Positions 7,441 through 16,605 of a DNA stretch of 64,000 nt are shown piece by piece. The DNA comes from JBOGNO01 sp050747245 (lineage in GTDB: Bacteria > Acidobacteriota > Terriglobia > Acidiferrales > UBA7541), in NCBI GenBank assembly GCA_050747245.1, contig JBOGNO010000005.1, forward strand, positions 186,001 through 250,000, read 5' to 3'. Made by a program: the position numbers and the translations under genes. Positions within the stretch are counted from its first letter, which is position 1. Each line of letters starts with the position of its first letter. The notes beneath the pieces were generated by a model. It did no database searches and had not been told where the DNA came from. It saw nothing but the letters and a program-made list of their open reading frames with translations.

Positions 7441-9384
7441 TTAGTTCGGCTTCTTCGATTCGTCCACGTCAACGAACTCGGCGTCCACGACGTTGCCGGG
7501 CTGGCCCGCGCCCGATCCCGCTCCGGCGCTTCCGCCGTCTTGCGCGGCATCGCCAGCGGACGCACCCGTGCCTGCCGCCGCTGCTCCCGCTTTGTACATG
7601 GCTTCGGCAAGGGCGTGCGATGCGCGAGTCAATTTCTCCGTGGCGGCGTTGATTTTCTCCGCACCGCCTTCGTTCATGGCGCGGCGCGCCTCTTCGATGG
7701 CCTCTTCCGCCGCCTTGGCGTCGGCTTCGGAGAGCTTCTCGCGATTTTCCTTCACTACTTTTTCCGTCTGATAGATCAGATTATCGCAGCGGTTGCGAGC
7801 TTCGACTTCGTTGAGCCGCTTGCGGTCTTCATCCGCATGCGCCTCGCCCTCCTTGCGCATTTTCTCCGCTTCCTCCTTGCTCAAGCCGGTCGAAGCTGTG
7901 ATGGTGATCTTCTGTTCTTTGTTGGTGGCCTTGTCTTTTGCAGTGACATTGAGGATGCCGTTGGCGTCGATGTCGAACGTCACTTCAATCTGCGGCATGC
8001 CGCGGGGCGCGGGCGGAATCCCCAGCAACTGAAAATTTCCCAGCGAGCGATTTCCGCTGGCCACCGGACGTTCGCCCTGCAACACGTGGATCTCCACCTG
8101 CGTCTGATTGTCCGAAGCTGTCGAATACACTTCGGACTTGCGCGTGGGAATCGTAGTGTTCCGCGGAATCATGACGGTCATGACGCCGCCTAGAGTTTCC
8201 ACACCGAGAGAAAGCGGAGTCACGTCGAGCAGCAGGATGTCCTTTACCTCACCGCCCAGCACGCCGCCCTGAATCGCCGCGCCCACGGCCACAACTTCGT
8301 CTGGGTTCACTCCCTTGTGCGGTTCCTTGCCGCCGAAGAGTCCCTTTACAATATTCACAACACGAGGAATGCGCGTCGAGCCGCCCACCAGAACGACTTC
8401 GTCGATCTTGTCGGGGCTCAGAGCAGCGTCCGTCAGCGCTTGCTTCACCGGTCCCACGGAGCGTTGCAGCAGCGGCTCCATCAACTGTTCGAGCTTGGCG
8501 CGCGTGAGCTTGAGTTGCAGGTGCTTCGGACCGGAAGCGTCGGCGGTGAGAAACGGCAAATTGACTTCCGTTTCCGCGAGTTGCGACAATTCGATTTTCG
8601 CTTTTTCCGCGGCTTCTTTGAGTCGCTGGATGGCCATGCGGTCCTTACTGACGTCCACTCCCTGATCTTTCTTGAATTCCGACATGATCCACTCCATCAC
8701 GACATGGTCGATGTCGTCGCCGCCCAGGTGCGTGTCTCCGTTGGTGGCTTTCACTTCCACCACGCCTTCGCCGACTTCGAGATTAGAAATGTCAAACGTG
8801 CCCCCGCCGAGGTCATAGACGGCGATGGTTTCGTCTTTTTTCTTGTCGAGGCCGTAAGCGAGCGCCGCGGCCGTAGGCTCGTTGATGATGCGCAGCACTT
8901 CGAGACCCGCAATTTCTCCGGCCTGCTTGGTAGCCTGGCGCTGCGCGTCATTGAAATACGCGGGGACAGTGATAACGGCTTTGGTCACCTTCTCGCCGAG
9001 AAAATCTTCTGCGGCGGCCTTCAGCTTCTGCAGAATCATCGCGGAGATTTCGGGCGGGCTGTACACCTTGCCGGAAATCTCGACGCGCGCGTCCTGATGC
9101 GGGCCGGAAGTAACTTTGTACGGCACGCGTTTGGTTTCTTCGGTCACTTCATCGTAACGGCGTCCCATGAACCGCTTGATTGAATAGACGGTGTTCTCCG
9201 GATTGGTGATGGCCTGCCGCTTAGCCACCTGGCCCACCAGCCGTTCGCCGGTCTTGGTAATTCCTACGACCGAAGGCGTGGTTCGTGCGCCTTCCTGGTT
9301 GGGGATAACGACGGGCTCGCCGCCCTGCATGACGGCAACAACCGAGTTCGTGGTCCCCAGGTCAATTCCAATTATCTTGCTCAT
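7441..9384 (-). CDS. dnaK: Chaperone protein DnaK (Hsp70)
   Basis: The 647-residue protein opens with IIGIDLGTTNSVVAVMQGG, the Hsp70 ATPase phosphate-binding loop, and contains VYDLGGGTFDIS and LVGGSTRIPRV typical of the nucleotide-binding domain. The substrate-binding domain follows, then a helical lid and a C-terminal tail (EFVDVDESKKPN) of the DnaK type. It is the first gene of the minus-strand heat-shock operon. An AGGAG site lies before the ATG. Upstream, a near-consensus sigma-70 promoter overlaps a HAIR-like operator. Confidence 0.98.
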   Translation of the reverse strand: MSKIIGIDLGTTNSVVAVMQGGEPVVIPNQEGARTTPSVVGITKTGERLVGQVAKRQAITNPENTVYSIKRFMGRRYDEVTEETKRVPYKVTSGPHQDARVEISGKVYSPPEISAMILQKLKAAAEDFLGEKVTKAVITVPAYFNDAQRQATKQAGEIAGLEVLRIINEPTAAALAYGLDKKKDETIAVYDLGGGTFDISNLEVGEGVVEVKATNGDTHLGGDDIDHVVMEWIMSEFKKDQGVDVSKDRMAIQRLKEAAEKAKIELSQLAETEVNLPFLTADASGPKHLQLKLTRAKLEQLMEPLLQRSVGPVKQALTDAALSPDKIDEVVLVGGSTRIPRVVNIVKGLFGGKEPHKGVNPDEVVAVGAAIQGGVLGGEVKDILLLDVTPLSLGVETLGGVMTVMIPRNTTIPTRKSEVYSTASDNQTQVEIHVLQGERPVASGNRSLGNFQLLGIPPAPRGMPQIEVTFDIDANGILNVTAKDKATNKEQKITITASTGLSKEEAEKMRKEGEAHADEDRKRLNEVEARNRCDNLIYQTEKVVKENREKLSEADAKAAEEAIEEARRAMNEGGAEKINAATEKLTRASHALAEAMYKAGAAAAGTGASAGDAAQDGGSAGAGSGAGQPGNVVDAEFVDVDESKKPN

Positions 9385-9448
9385 GTTCAGCGCTCCTCTC
9401 CTAGCCTATGACAGTGCTCCCCATTCAAGTTCTTTCAAAGCCATGCCT

Positions 9449-9477
9449 ATTATGCACATTGAGTGTTTCTTTGTCAA
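9449..9477 (-). promoter_or_regulatory. Sigma-70 promoter of the dnaK operon
   Basis: On the minus strand, TTGACA (9472-9477) is followed after exactly 17 bases by CATAAT (9449-9454). That is a perfect -35 and a five-of-six -10, reading toward dnaK about 65 bases downstream. Confidence 0.85.
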
Positions 9478-9478
9478 G
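9458..9478 (-). promoter_or_regulatory. HAIR-like HspR operator
   Basis: The minus strand reads CTTGACA, then 7 bases, then ACTCAAT. The HspR consensus (HAIR) is CTTGAGT-N7-ACTCAAG, so the half-sites match at 5 of 7 and 6 of 7 positions with the exact spacer. The site covers the -35 and most of the spacer of the dnaK promoter, where a bound repressor would block RNA polymerase. Confidence 0.75.
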
Positions 9479-9773
9479 TTTATTGATACGAACAATAACG
9501 CTAACATTTTCAATGTCTTACTGATAGTTATGGCCTCTATTGTTCAAGCTCCGGAGGAGATGGCGCTCGAAATTTGTCCGCTGCCGGGCCGTCGATTAGG
9601 AGCATCCCAAAGTGCCAATACTGCAATCTCAAGAAGCGGCAGGCATAACTCTCGATCGAGATTAGGAACTCTTTCGGATTCGACGGAGCGCAAGAGGCAA
9701 AAATCGCGCTAGAATACATGATTATGAATCGGCACTGCGGGCAGTCTGCACCGCATTCAGAATGGGGGCATTG

Positions 9774-10538
9774 ATGGAGCATCAATCTTCAATACTAACG
9801 TTGCGGAGGCCGGAAGGGCTGGCCGCCGTTGCGATTCTGATTTGTTCGTTTAGCTGTGCAGCGTACGCGCAATCCACGCACCACGCGACCGCGAAAAAAA
9901 CTGCTGCATCCAAGCCGGCGGCGAGCGATGCGACGCCCGCGGACCTTTCGGCGCTGAAGTCACAAGGCTCGCGCAACGCGCCCATCACCATGGAAGTGTT
10001 TGAAGATTTCGAGTGCCCGTCTTGCGGATACTTTTACGAACACACTCTGAAACAAGTGATCGCCGATTACGTTGCATCGGGCAAAGTTTATCTGATCCAT
10101 CGCGATTTTCCGCTCCCGATTCACCGGTATGGAAAAGAGGCAGCGCGCTGGGCCAACGCCGGCGCGCGCATCGGAAAATTCCGCGAGCTTGAAGCCGCGC
10201 TCTTCGACAATCAGGAGGCATGGTCGCGGGATGGCGACATCGAGAAATATGTTTCCGCGGCGCTCACTCCTGCGGAATACAAGCGCGTGCAGCAATTGAT
10301 GGCCGGATGCGCGACCACGGCCGCCGGAGTGAAGCCCGCGACATTCAGTGTGAACGCGGCGCAGGGCTGCGCGCTCGATGCAGGCATCGACAAGGACGTA
10401 GCGCTTGGCAATCAAATCCAGGTGGGTTCGACGCCGACATTTGTGGTCACCTGTAAGGGCCAGCGCTACCCGCCGGCTTCCGCCGCGATTTCGTATCCTG
10501 TGCTCAAGCAATTCTTCGATGAGCTGCTGAAGCAGTAG
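9774..10538 (+). CDS. Exported DsbA-like thioredoxin-fold oxidoreductase
   Basis: With the ATG at 9774 (GGGGG seven bases upstream) the product has 254 residues; an in-frame ATG at 9762 lacks a clear binding site. A signal peptide ends near AAYAQ. A low-complexity Ala/Lys linker leads to a thioredoxin fold with a CPSC active site at residues 81-84 (ITMEVFEDFECPSCGY), and a cis-Pro loop is visible at QVGSTPTFVV. DsbA-like proteins of this group catalyse disulfide formation or exchange in the periplasm. The next gene, a MauE/DoxX-type membrane protein, starts 2 bases after the stop and is a likely redox partner. Confidence 0.9.
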   Translation: MEHQSSILTLRRPEGLAAVAILICSFSCAAYAQSTHHATAKKTAASKPAASDATPADLSALKSQGSRNAPITMEVFEDFECPSCGYFYEHTLKQVIADYVASGKVYLIHRDFPLPIHRYGKEAARWANAGARIGKFRELEAALFDNQEAWSRDGDIEKYVSAALTPAEYKRVQQLMAGCATTAAGVKPATFSVNAAQGCALDAGIDKDVALGNQIQVGSTPTFVVTCKGQRYPPASAAISYPVLKQFFDELLKQ

Positions 10539-10540
10539 TC

Positions 10541-11041
10541 ATGGCGCGTCGCCCTTTACCGAATGGACTCCGCATGCTGCTGGTGCTCGGCCGCATCGCG
10601 CTCGGAATCATTTTTATTTATGCGGCATGGACGAAGCTGAAGCCGCCGACGGGAGTCACGCTGGCGTTTTTTGCGGTTCAACTGGATTCCTATCAGCTCC
10701 TGCCACAATGGGCGGTGATTCCACTCGCGCACGCGCTGCCGTTTTGCGAGCTGGCGCTCGGACTGCTGCTCATCATCGGCTGGCCGCTTCGCTGGATCGC
10801 TTCCACAAGTTCCGCGCTGCTGCTGGTATTTTTCAGCGTGATGATCCGCTCATACTCCAAGGGACTGGAGATCAGCTGCGCCTGCTTCGGAGCGGGCGAG
10901 CGCATCGGCCCGAAATCGCTTTTGCGCGATGGCGCGCTACTGGCTCTTTCGCTGGCCATCACCGCGGGCGCGTTCTTCGCCGCGCGCCGCGCTACATCGG
11001 GCGGCATCCTGCCTTCGCGCGAAGCGCAGAAGGCTGATTGA
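10541..11041 (+). CDS. MauE/DoxX-family redox-associated membrane protein
   Basis: The 166-residue protein has four predicted membrane helices (about 10-28, 55-80, 85-105 and 125-147). The GRIALGIIFIYAAWTKLKPP start and the central PFCELALGLLLIIGW match the MauE/DoxX family, which supports electron flow to or from periplasmic thiol proteins. A conserved-looking SCACFG segment near 115 supplies two cysteines. It starts 2 bases after the DsbA-like gene, so the two are almost certainly co-translated. Confidence 0.85.
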   Translation: MARRPLPNGLRMLLVLGRIALGIIFIYAAWTKLKPPTGVTLAFFAVQLDSYQLLPQWAVIPLAHALPFCELALGLLLIIGWPLRWIASTSSALLLVFFSVMIRSYSKGLEISCACFGAGERIGPKSLLRDGALLALSLAITAGAFFAARRATSGGILPSREAQKAD

Positions 11042-11056
11042 ATTTTCCTACCTGGT

Positions 11057-11932
11057 TTATTTCTTCTCTAGCAGCTTTGTGACGCGGTCGATGCCTTCCC
11101 TGGCAGATTCGGAATCGGGATCGAAAGAGAGCGCGCGACGGTACTCATCGAGCGCTCCATTGAGGTCGTCTTTCGCTTCGAGTGTGAGGCCGAGCCCCAG
11201 ATGCGCGTTCACGTTCTCCGGGGCGATTTCCAGCGCAGCGCGATATTCTTTGATCGCTCCGTCGAGATCATGTTTTTGACCAAGCGCAATGGCCAAAAGC
11301 GTGTGCGAGCTGACCAGAGTGGGATCGAACTTCAGAGCGATGCGCGATTGAACAATGCAACCGTCCAAATCCCCTTTCTTGTGTAACGCGATGGCCAGGC
11401 CCTGGTGCGGGTAAGCGTCGTTGGGATTGATCTGCACAGCTGCGCGGTACTCGGCAATCTCACCGTCTATGTCGCCCTTGTCGTCGAGCGCGTTGCCGAT
11501 GCGCGTGTGCGCCTCTGCATAGTTCGGATTTATCTTGAGCGCGGCGCGGTATTCGGCGATGGAACCGTTCAGGTCGCCCGTCTTATAGAGCGCTATCCCG
11601 AGGTTGTAATGCGCTTCGGCATCGTCGGGATCAATCTTGAGCGCCGCGCGGCATTCGGCGATCGCTGGGCTGAGATCGACCCTGTCGGAAAGCGCCACGC
11701 AGAGGCGCGTGTGCGCCGCTAGGTGGTTCGGGTCTATCTTTAGCGCGGCGCGGTATTCGGCAATTGCGCCATCCAGGTCACCTTTTTGATGCAGCGCATC
11801 GCCGCGCTTCAAGTGATCTTCAGCGCTCCCCTGCGGCATCGCCGCGGCGGAAAAAATGGCCATCGCGACCACGCCAGCGATGGCGCAAATCGCGAGCCGC
11901 GCTGTGAATTTTCGAATTATCTGCGCCGCCAT
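11057..11932 (-). CDS. Exported TPR-repeat protein
   Basis: The 291-residue protein has a hydrophobic signal-like N terminus (about 10-33) and then seven near-regular 34-residue TPR units, each with the pattern A(H/E)xxLGxALxxKGDLDGAIAEYRAALKINPN. It ends in a segment with GIDRVTKLLEKK. TPR arrays bind other proteins; no partner is evident. The gene is followed upstream on the same strand by a longer paralogue (12030-13256) with the same terminal motif, so the pair probably arose by duplication. Confidence 0.85.
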   Translation of the reverse strand: MAAQIIRKFTARLAICAIAGVVAMAIFSAAAMPQGSAEDHLKRGDALHQKGDLDGAIAEYRAALKIDPNHLAAHTRLCVALSDRVDLSPAIAECRAALKIDPDDAEAHYNLGIALYKTGDLNGSIAEYRAALKINPNYAEAHTRIGNALDDKGDIDGEIAEYRAAVQINPNDAYPHQGLAIALHKKGDLDGCIVQSRIALKFDPTLVSSHTLLAIALGQKHDLDGAIKEYRAALEIAPENVNAHLGLGLTLEAKDDLNGALDEYRRALSFDPDSESAREGIDRVTKLLEKK

Positions 11933-12029
11933 GACCGACCCACCTCTCTCAACGCTTGGCAGTTCTTTCTTGCCGGAAACAGTAACACGGGAAGCTGTAT
12001 CAGGAGTGGAGTTGAGGAAACGGTTGGAC

Positions 12030-13256
12030 TTATTTCTTGCCGAGTTGTTTGGCGACGCGGTCGTAACCGTCCTTGGCCGCGGAAAAGTTAGGGTCCAATT
12101 CCAGCGTGCGGCGAAATTCTTCGAGTGCGCCCTTGAGGTCGCCTTTTCTCTCCAGCGCCAGGCCGAGACAAGCGTGCGCGTCGGCAGAGTTGGGATTCAG
12201 AATGAGAGCTGTCCGGTAGTTATCTATCGCGCCGGCAACGTCGCCACCGCCAAAAAGTGCGCTGCCCTGAGCGACCTTGTACTCCGCATTCGCGGCATTC
12301 AGGTCACCCTTGCTCAGAAGTGCTTTCCCCAGGTCCGAGCTTGCGTTAGGAAGCGTCGGATTGATCTGCAGCGCCGAGCGGAATTCGATAATCGCTCCGT
12401 CCAGATCACCTTTGTTGTAGAGCGCAAGGCCAAGGTTGTAGAGTGCGGGCGTATAATTCGTATTGAGCTTGAGTTCGGCGCGGAATTCGGCAATCGCATT
12501 ATCCAAGTCGCCTTTGCCAGCGAGCGCGACGCCGATGTTGTTGTGCGCGTCTGCCTCTTGGGGGTTTAGCTCTAGGGCGGCGCGGTCTTCAGTGATCGCA
12601 CCGTCCAGATCACCCTTCTGAGTCAGCGCTTTTCCAAGATTATAGTGCGCTCCAGCGTCTTTGGGATTCAGCTTCAGCGCGGCGCGATCTTCGGCGATTG
12701 CACCGTCCACGTCTCCCTTGTCATCGAGTGCCGCGCCGAGTTTATGGTGCGCATCGGCATAGTTAGGATCGCCCTTGAGCGCAGCGCGGTATTCCGAGAT
12801 TTCTCCATCCGGGTCGCCCGTCTCAAAGAACGCTGCGCCGAGATTGCAGTGCGCTTCGACGTAGTTGGGATCGATCTTAAGTGCGGCGCGGTATTCGGGA
12901 ATCGCGGCGTCAGGGTCCCCCTCTTTATCGAGTGCAACCCCGAGGTCGTTGTGCGCTTCGGCATCGTTTGGGTTGACCTTGAGCGCCGCGCGGTATTCGG
13001 CAATTGCGCCACCCAAGTCTCCCAGATTGTATCGGGCAAGGCCCCGACGCACGTGCTCCGCTGCGGTGGCTTCCTGTGATATGAGGCGGCTCGGCCCAGG
13101 GGCGCTAAAGTGGATTTCGGGAGCGGGCGAGCGCCCACCGTGCGCATACGAAACAGCATTTACCGCCACAGCCGAAAGGCTACATAGAGCAATAGTCCCG
13201 AATACGGTCCCGACCGCAGCCCGTACCGTTAAGTTTGAATTGCCGAGAATTGCCAT
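12030..13256 (-). CDS. Exported TPR-repeat protein, longer paralogue
   Basis: The frame is open to 13640, but the likely start is ATG 13256 (MAILGNSNLTVRAAVG), with GAGGGGG upstream and a hydrophobic signal-like segment directly after it; this gives 408 residues. Further upstream starts would run into the divergent peptidase gene. About ten TPR units follow, some diverged (unit 9 looks shortened), and the end GYDRVAKQLGKK mirrors the neighbouring paralogue. At DNA level the repeats give an obvious 102-base periodicity, which could promote recombination and copy-number change. Confidence 0.82.
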   Translation of the reverse strand: MAILGNSNLTVRAAVGTVFGTIALCSLSAVAVNAVSYAHGGRSPAPEIHFSAPGPSRLISQEATAAEHVRRGLARYNLGDLGGAIAEYRAALKVNPNDAEAHNDLGVALDKEGDPDAAIPEYRAALKIDPNYVEAHCNLGAAFFETGDPDGEISEYRAALKGDPNYADAHHKLGAALDDKGDVDGAIAEDRAALKLNPKDAGAHYNLGKALTQKGDLDGAITEDRAALELNPQEADAHNNIGVALAGKGDLDNAIAEFRAELKLNTNYTPALYNLGLALYNKGDLDGAIIEFRSALQINPTLPNASSDLGKALLSKGDLNAANAEYKVAQGSALFGGGDVAGAIDNYRTALILNPNSADAHACLGLALERKGDLKGALEEFRRTLELDPNFSAAKDGYDRVAKQLGKK

Positions 13257-13446
13257 CACCGGAACCCCCTCTCGATGCCGCAGGGCCCCTCTTATTGCCA
13301 CACACAGTATCACAGGCGATAACCGCGGCGCACCCTGTGACGCAGCAGCCCGGGAGCGCGTAAATGAACGGCGGGACGAATCATCTTCGCTACGAATCCG
13401 GAGCGGGGCGAGATACAATGTCGCGTTTTCATCGAGGAGGTGGTTC

Positions 13447-15702
13447 ATGCGAGGGCGGATTTGTGCAAAGGGCATTTTTTTCCCGGCGATATTTTTTCTT
13501 GCCGCGGGGCTGTGCGTGCAACGGGCGCAGGCGCAGTCACCGAACGGGCACGGCAAAGAGCTGACCATCGAGCGCATTTTCGGCCGCCCGGGCCTGAACG
13601 GCACGCCGACGCGGGGACTCGAATGGGCGCCGGACGGCACGCGGCTCTCTTTCTATCATGCGACGGAAGATCACCGCATGGAGCTGTGGGTGATGGACGC
13701 CGCTTCGGGCGATCATCGCGTGCTGGTGAGCGCCGATAAGCTCGCTTCGCTCCTGCAGCCTCCGAAGGAGCCGCAGTCGCAGGCCACCGGGCTTGGGCGG
13801 CGCCCGCCGGAAGATTATTTTTGGGCGCCCAATGGAAACGCCCTGCTCTTCGCGAGCAATGGCGAGCTGGTGTGGCTGGATCTCGAATCGTTGAAGGCCA
13901 CGCATTTGCTCGCGGGCGATTCCGCCGTCGCGGACGTAAAGATTTCTCCCGACGGGCACTGGGCGAGCTACGTGCAGGATCACAATTTGTGGATCGTGAG
14001 CACTGCCGGAGGCGAGCCGAAGCAGCTCACGCGCGGCGGAAGCGAGCTATTCCGCGAGGGCGAGCTCGACTGGGTTTATCCCGAGGAACTGGATCTCTCG
14101 ACGGCTTACTGGTGGTCGCCCGATTCGCAGCACATCGCTTACTTGGAAATGGACGAACGCAAAGTGACCAAGTTTCCCCTGGTGGATTACCTCACCGTCA
14201 CGGGCGAGACGCGCATGGAGGATTATCCCAAAGCCGGCACACCTAATCCGACGGTGCGCGTGGGAGTCGTCGGAGTGGATACGGGCAAGACGCAGTGGAT
14301 TACCACCGGCGATAATGCGGACATCTATCTCGCGCGCGTCAACTGGCTGCCGGATAACCAGCGTCTGGCCATCCAGCGCCTGAACCGCGCGCAGAACCGC
14401 CTCGACTTTTTGCTCGCGAGCATCGATTCCGGCCAGTCCCAGAGCATTTTTTCGGAGTCGGATCCCTACTGGATCAACATCAGCGACGATCTGCATTTTT
14501 TCTCCGACGGCACGCGGTTCTTGTGGACCAGCGAGCGCGGCGGCTTCCGTCATCTATATATCTACGATATCGCCGGCAATTCGCTCGAGCAGTTGACCAA
14601 AGGCGACTGGGCCGTGAGCGGCTTCCAGGGATTCGGGCCAGGTTCGGAAAGCGGCCTGGTGGTGGATGAGAAAAACGGCTTCGTCTATTTTTCTTCCAAC
14701 AAAGACGACGTGACGCAAACGCAGCTCTACCGCCTCTCGCTTAAGGACAAAAGCATCGAGCGCGTCACGCAGGGAGAAGGCACGCATTTCATCGAGATGT
14801 CTCCTAACGCGCAATATTTCGTGGATTTGTATTCGACCTCTACGGCTCCGGCACGGACGGAGCTCTACCGCTCAAGCGGCCGGCACATTGCCACGATCAA
14901 CGAAAATAAAGTTCCAGAGCTCGCCGAATATCATCTTTCGCCCGTTGAATACTTGACCGTCACGGCGGCGGACGGCACGAAGCTCTACGCTTCGATGCTC
15001 AAGCCGCCGGACTTCGACGCGTCGAAGAAATATCCCGTGCTCGTCAGCGTTTATGGCGGGCCGCACGCGCAACTGGTGCGCAAGGCCTGGGGCGGGCCCA
15101 CGTTTCTGTGGCACCAGCTGATGGCGCAGAAGGGCTACATTATTTTCACGCTCGATAACCGCGGCTCTTACGGCCGCGGCCACAATTTCGAATCGCCCAT
15201 CTATCATCATTTCGGCAAGCTCGAGCTGGAAGACCAGCTCGCGGGTGTGCGCTACCTGAAATCTCAGCCCTACGTGGATGGTTCACGCATCGGCATCTGG
15301 GGCTGGAGCTACGGCGGGTTCATGACCCTCAACGCCATGGTCAATGGCGGCGGTACTTTTAAGGCCGGCTTCGCAGGCTCGCCCGTCTCCGACTGGCGCG
15401 AATACGATACGATTTATACGGAGCGCTACATGGGCACGCCGGAGGAAAATTCGGACGGCTATCACGACTCCTCGCCCTATAACCAGGCGGCGCACCTGCA
15501 GGGCAAGTTGATGATTGCCTGCGGCACGGGCGATGACAACGTGCATTTCGGCAACACCATCGAATTTCTTGAGAACCTCATCGCCGCGGACAAATGGGCC
15601 GAAGTGGCGATCTATCCCAATCGCGGTCACGGGATAAGCGATCCGCCGGCGCGGATCCAGCTTTTCCAGCATGTCACGCGATTTTTTCTCGACAACCTGT
15701 GA
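13447..15702 (+). CDS. Secreted S9 prolyl oligopeptidase, dipeptidyl-peptidase IV-like
   Basis: The ATG at 13447 is preceded by GAGGAGG; the frame is open upstream but has no better start. The 751-residue protein has a signal peptide ending near QRAQAQ, an N-terminal beta-propeller with repeated SPDG/WAPDG motifs, and a C-terminal alpha/beta hydrolase. The catalytic triad is visible: Ser621 in GWSYGG, Asp696 in GTGDDNVH and His728 in NRGHG. Enzymes of this family remove N-terminal X-Pro or similar dipeptides in the periplasm. The stop codon overlaps the GTG of the next gene. Confidence 0.92.
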   Translation: MRGRICAKGIFFPAIFFLAAGLCVQRAQAQSPNGHGKELTIERIFGRPGLNGTPTRGLEWAPDGTRLSFYHATEDHRMELWVMDAASGDHRVLVSADKLASLLQPPKEPQSQATGLGRRPPEDYFWAPNGNALLFASNGELVWLDLESLKATHLLAGDSAVADVKISPDGHWASYVQDHNLWIVSTAGGEPKQLTRGGSELFREGELDWVYPEELDLSTAYWWSPDSQHIAYLEMDERKVTKFPLVDYLTVTGETRMEDYPKAGTPNPTVRVGVVGVDTGKTQWITTGDNADIYLARVNWLPDNQRLAIQRLNRAQNRLDFLLASIDSGQSQSIFSESDPYWINISDDLHFFSDGTRFLWTSERGGFRHLYIYDIAGNSLEQLTKGDWAVSGFQGFGPGSESGLVVDEKNGFVYFSSNKDDVTQTQLYRLSLKDKSIERVTQGEGTHFIEMSPNAQYFVDLYSTSTAPARTELYRSSGRHIATINENKVPELAEYHLSPVEYLTVTAADGTKLYASMLKPPDFDASKKYPVLVSVYGGPHAQLVRKAWGGPTFLWHQLMAQKGYIIFTLDNRGSYGRGHNFESPIYHHFGKLELEDQLAGVRYLKSQPYVDGSRIGIWGWSYGGFMTLNAMVNGGGTFKAGFAGSPVSDWREYDTIYTERYMGTPEENSDGYHDSSPYNQAAHLQGKLMIACGTGDDNVHFGNTIEFLENLIAADKWAEVAIYPNRGHGISDPPARIQLFQHVTRFFLDNL

Positions 15703-16577
15703 AGCCGGGCGCAAAAGATAAATTTCGCATCGCACTTATCGCGCTTCTCGGAGCGGCCGCTCTAGTTGCGGCCGGCAAGGCGGGGGCGCAATCGCCGCCC
15801 GCCCCGCCTCCGCCCAGTTTGATGGCGGGGTTCGACGATCTCTACCGCCTGCAATTCGCGCAAGGCCGCGAAATCTTCCGCGCCTACGAGCGCGCGCATC
15901 CCGACGATCCCGTTGGCGAATCCGCGGAAGCCTCGAGCTTCCTCTTCGAGGAATTCAACCGCAAGCACGTCCTCACGTCGGACTTTTTTCTCGACGACAA
16001 GAAATTCCTCGGCGGAATTCCCGACAAGCCGGATGCGGATCTCTGCAAGGACTTTGAGTACGCCGCAAACCGCGCCAGAGCTGACGCCACCGCGCAGTTG
16101 AAAAAAAATCCGCGCGATCCGCGCGCGCTTTTGGCGCTCACGCTCACTGACGGGCTGACCTCTGACTATGAATCGCTGATTCTCAAACATCAGCTCGCGG
16201 GCGTGCACTATCTGAAGGCTTCGGAGGAGGAGGCCGGGCGCCTGCTGGCCATCCAGCCGGATGCGCAGGACGCCTATATCGCTCTGGGCGCGGCCAACTA
16301 CGTGATCGGCTCGTTGCCTTCCTACAAGCGCGCGTTCCTGTGGTTCGGCGGCGTGCACGGCGACCGCGTGCGCGGCATACAGCAGCTCGAACAGGCCGCT
16401 GCGCGCGGAAATTATCTGCGGCCATTCGCGCGCATCATGTTGGCGCTGGCCTTGCTGCGCGAGAAGCAGCCCGCCCGCGCCCGCGATCTCTTCGCTGAGC
16501 TCGCCAAGGATTATCCTGAAAATCCGCAGTATGCGAAGGAATACGCACAGGCCAGAAAATCCGCCGGCGGTCCCTGA
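15699..16577 (+). CDS. Exported TPR-like protein coupled to the peptidase gene
   Basis: The likely start is GTG 15699, overlapping the peptidase stop as GTGA, which suggests translational coupling. This gives 292 residues. The N terminus (RIALIALLGAAALVAAGKAGAQ) is a signal peptide. The body is helical, with loosely TPR-like segments (ALLALTLTDG, AYIALGAANYVIG, ARIMLALALLREKQPARARDLFAELAKDYPENP). I cannot name a family. The arrangement suggests an extracytoplasmic partner of the peptidase, but this is inference from context. Confidence 0.75.
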   Translation: MKPGAKDKFRIALIALLGAAALVAAGKAGAQSPPAPPPPSLMAGFDDLYRLQFAQGREIFRAYERAHPDDPVGESAEASSFLFEEFNRKHVLTSDFFLDDKKFLGGIPDKPDADLCKDFEYAANRARADATAQLKKNPRDPRALLALTLTDGLTSDYESLILKHQLAGVHYLKASEEEAGRLLAIQPDAQDAYIALGAANYVIGSLPSYKRAFLWFGGVHGDRVRGIQQLEQAAARGNYLRPFARIMLALALLREKQPARARDLFAELAKDYPENPQYAKEYAQARKSAGGP

Positions 16578-16605
16578 CGCCGCCTGAGAAAAAGGAAATC
16601 GCGCG

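Larger units (their letters stand above)
9385..9761. other. Divergent intergenic region between dnaK and the DsbA-like gene
   Basis: The left part carries the dnaK promoter and operator and is AT-rich (9440-9540). The right part holds a possible -10 (TAGAAT, 9710-9715) without a good -35, followed by a 16-codon frame from ATG 9724 that stops in a TGATG overlapping the ATG at 9774. Confidence 0.5.

Noticed and set aside
6199..8193. 664-codon plus-strand open frame
   Set aside because: It is antisense to dnaJ, the small unknown gene and dnaK; its composition and lack of family motifs mark it as a reading-frame shadow.
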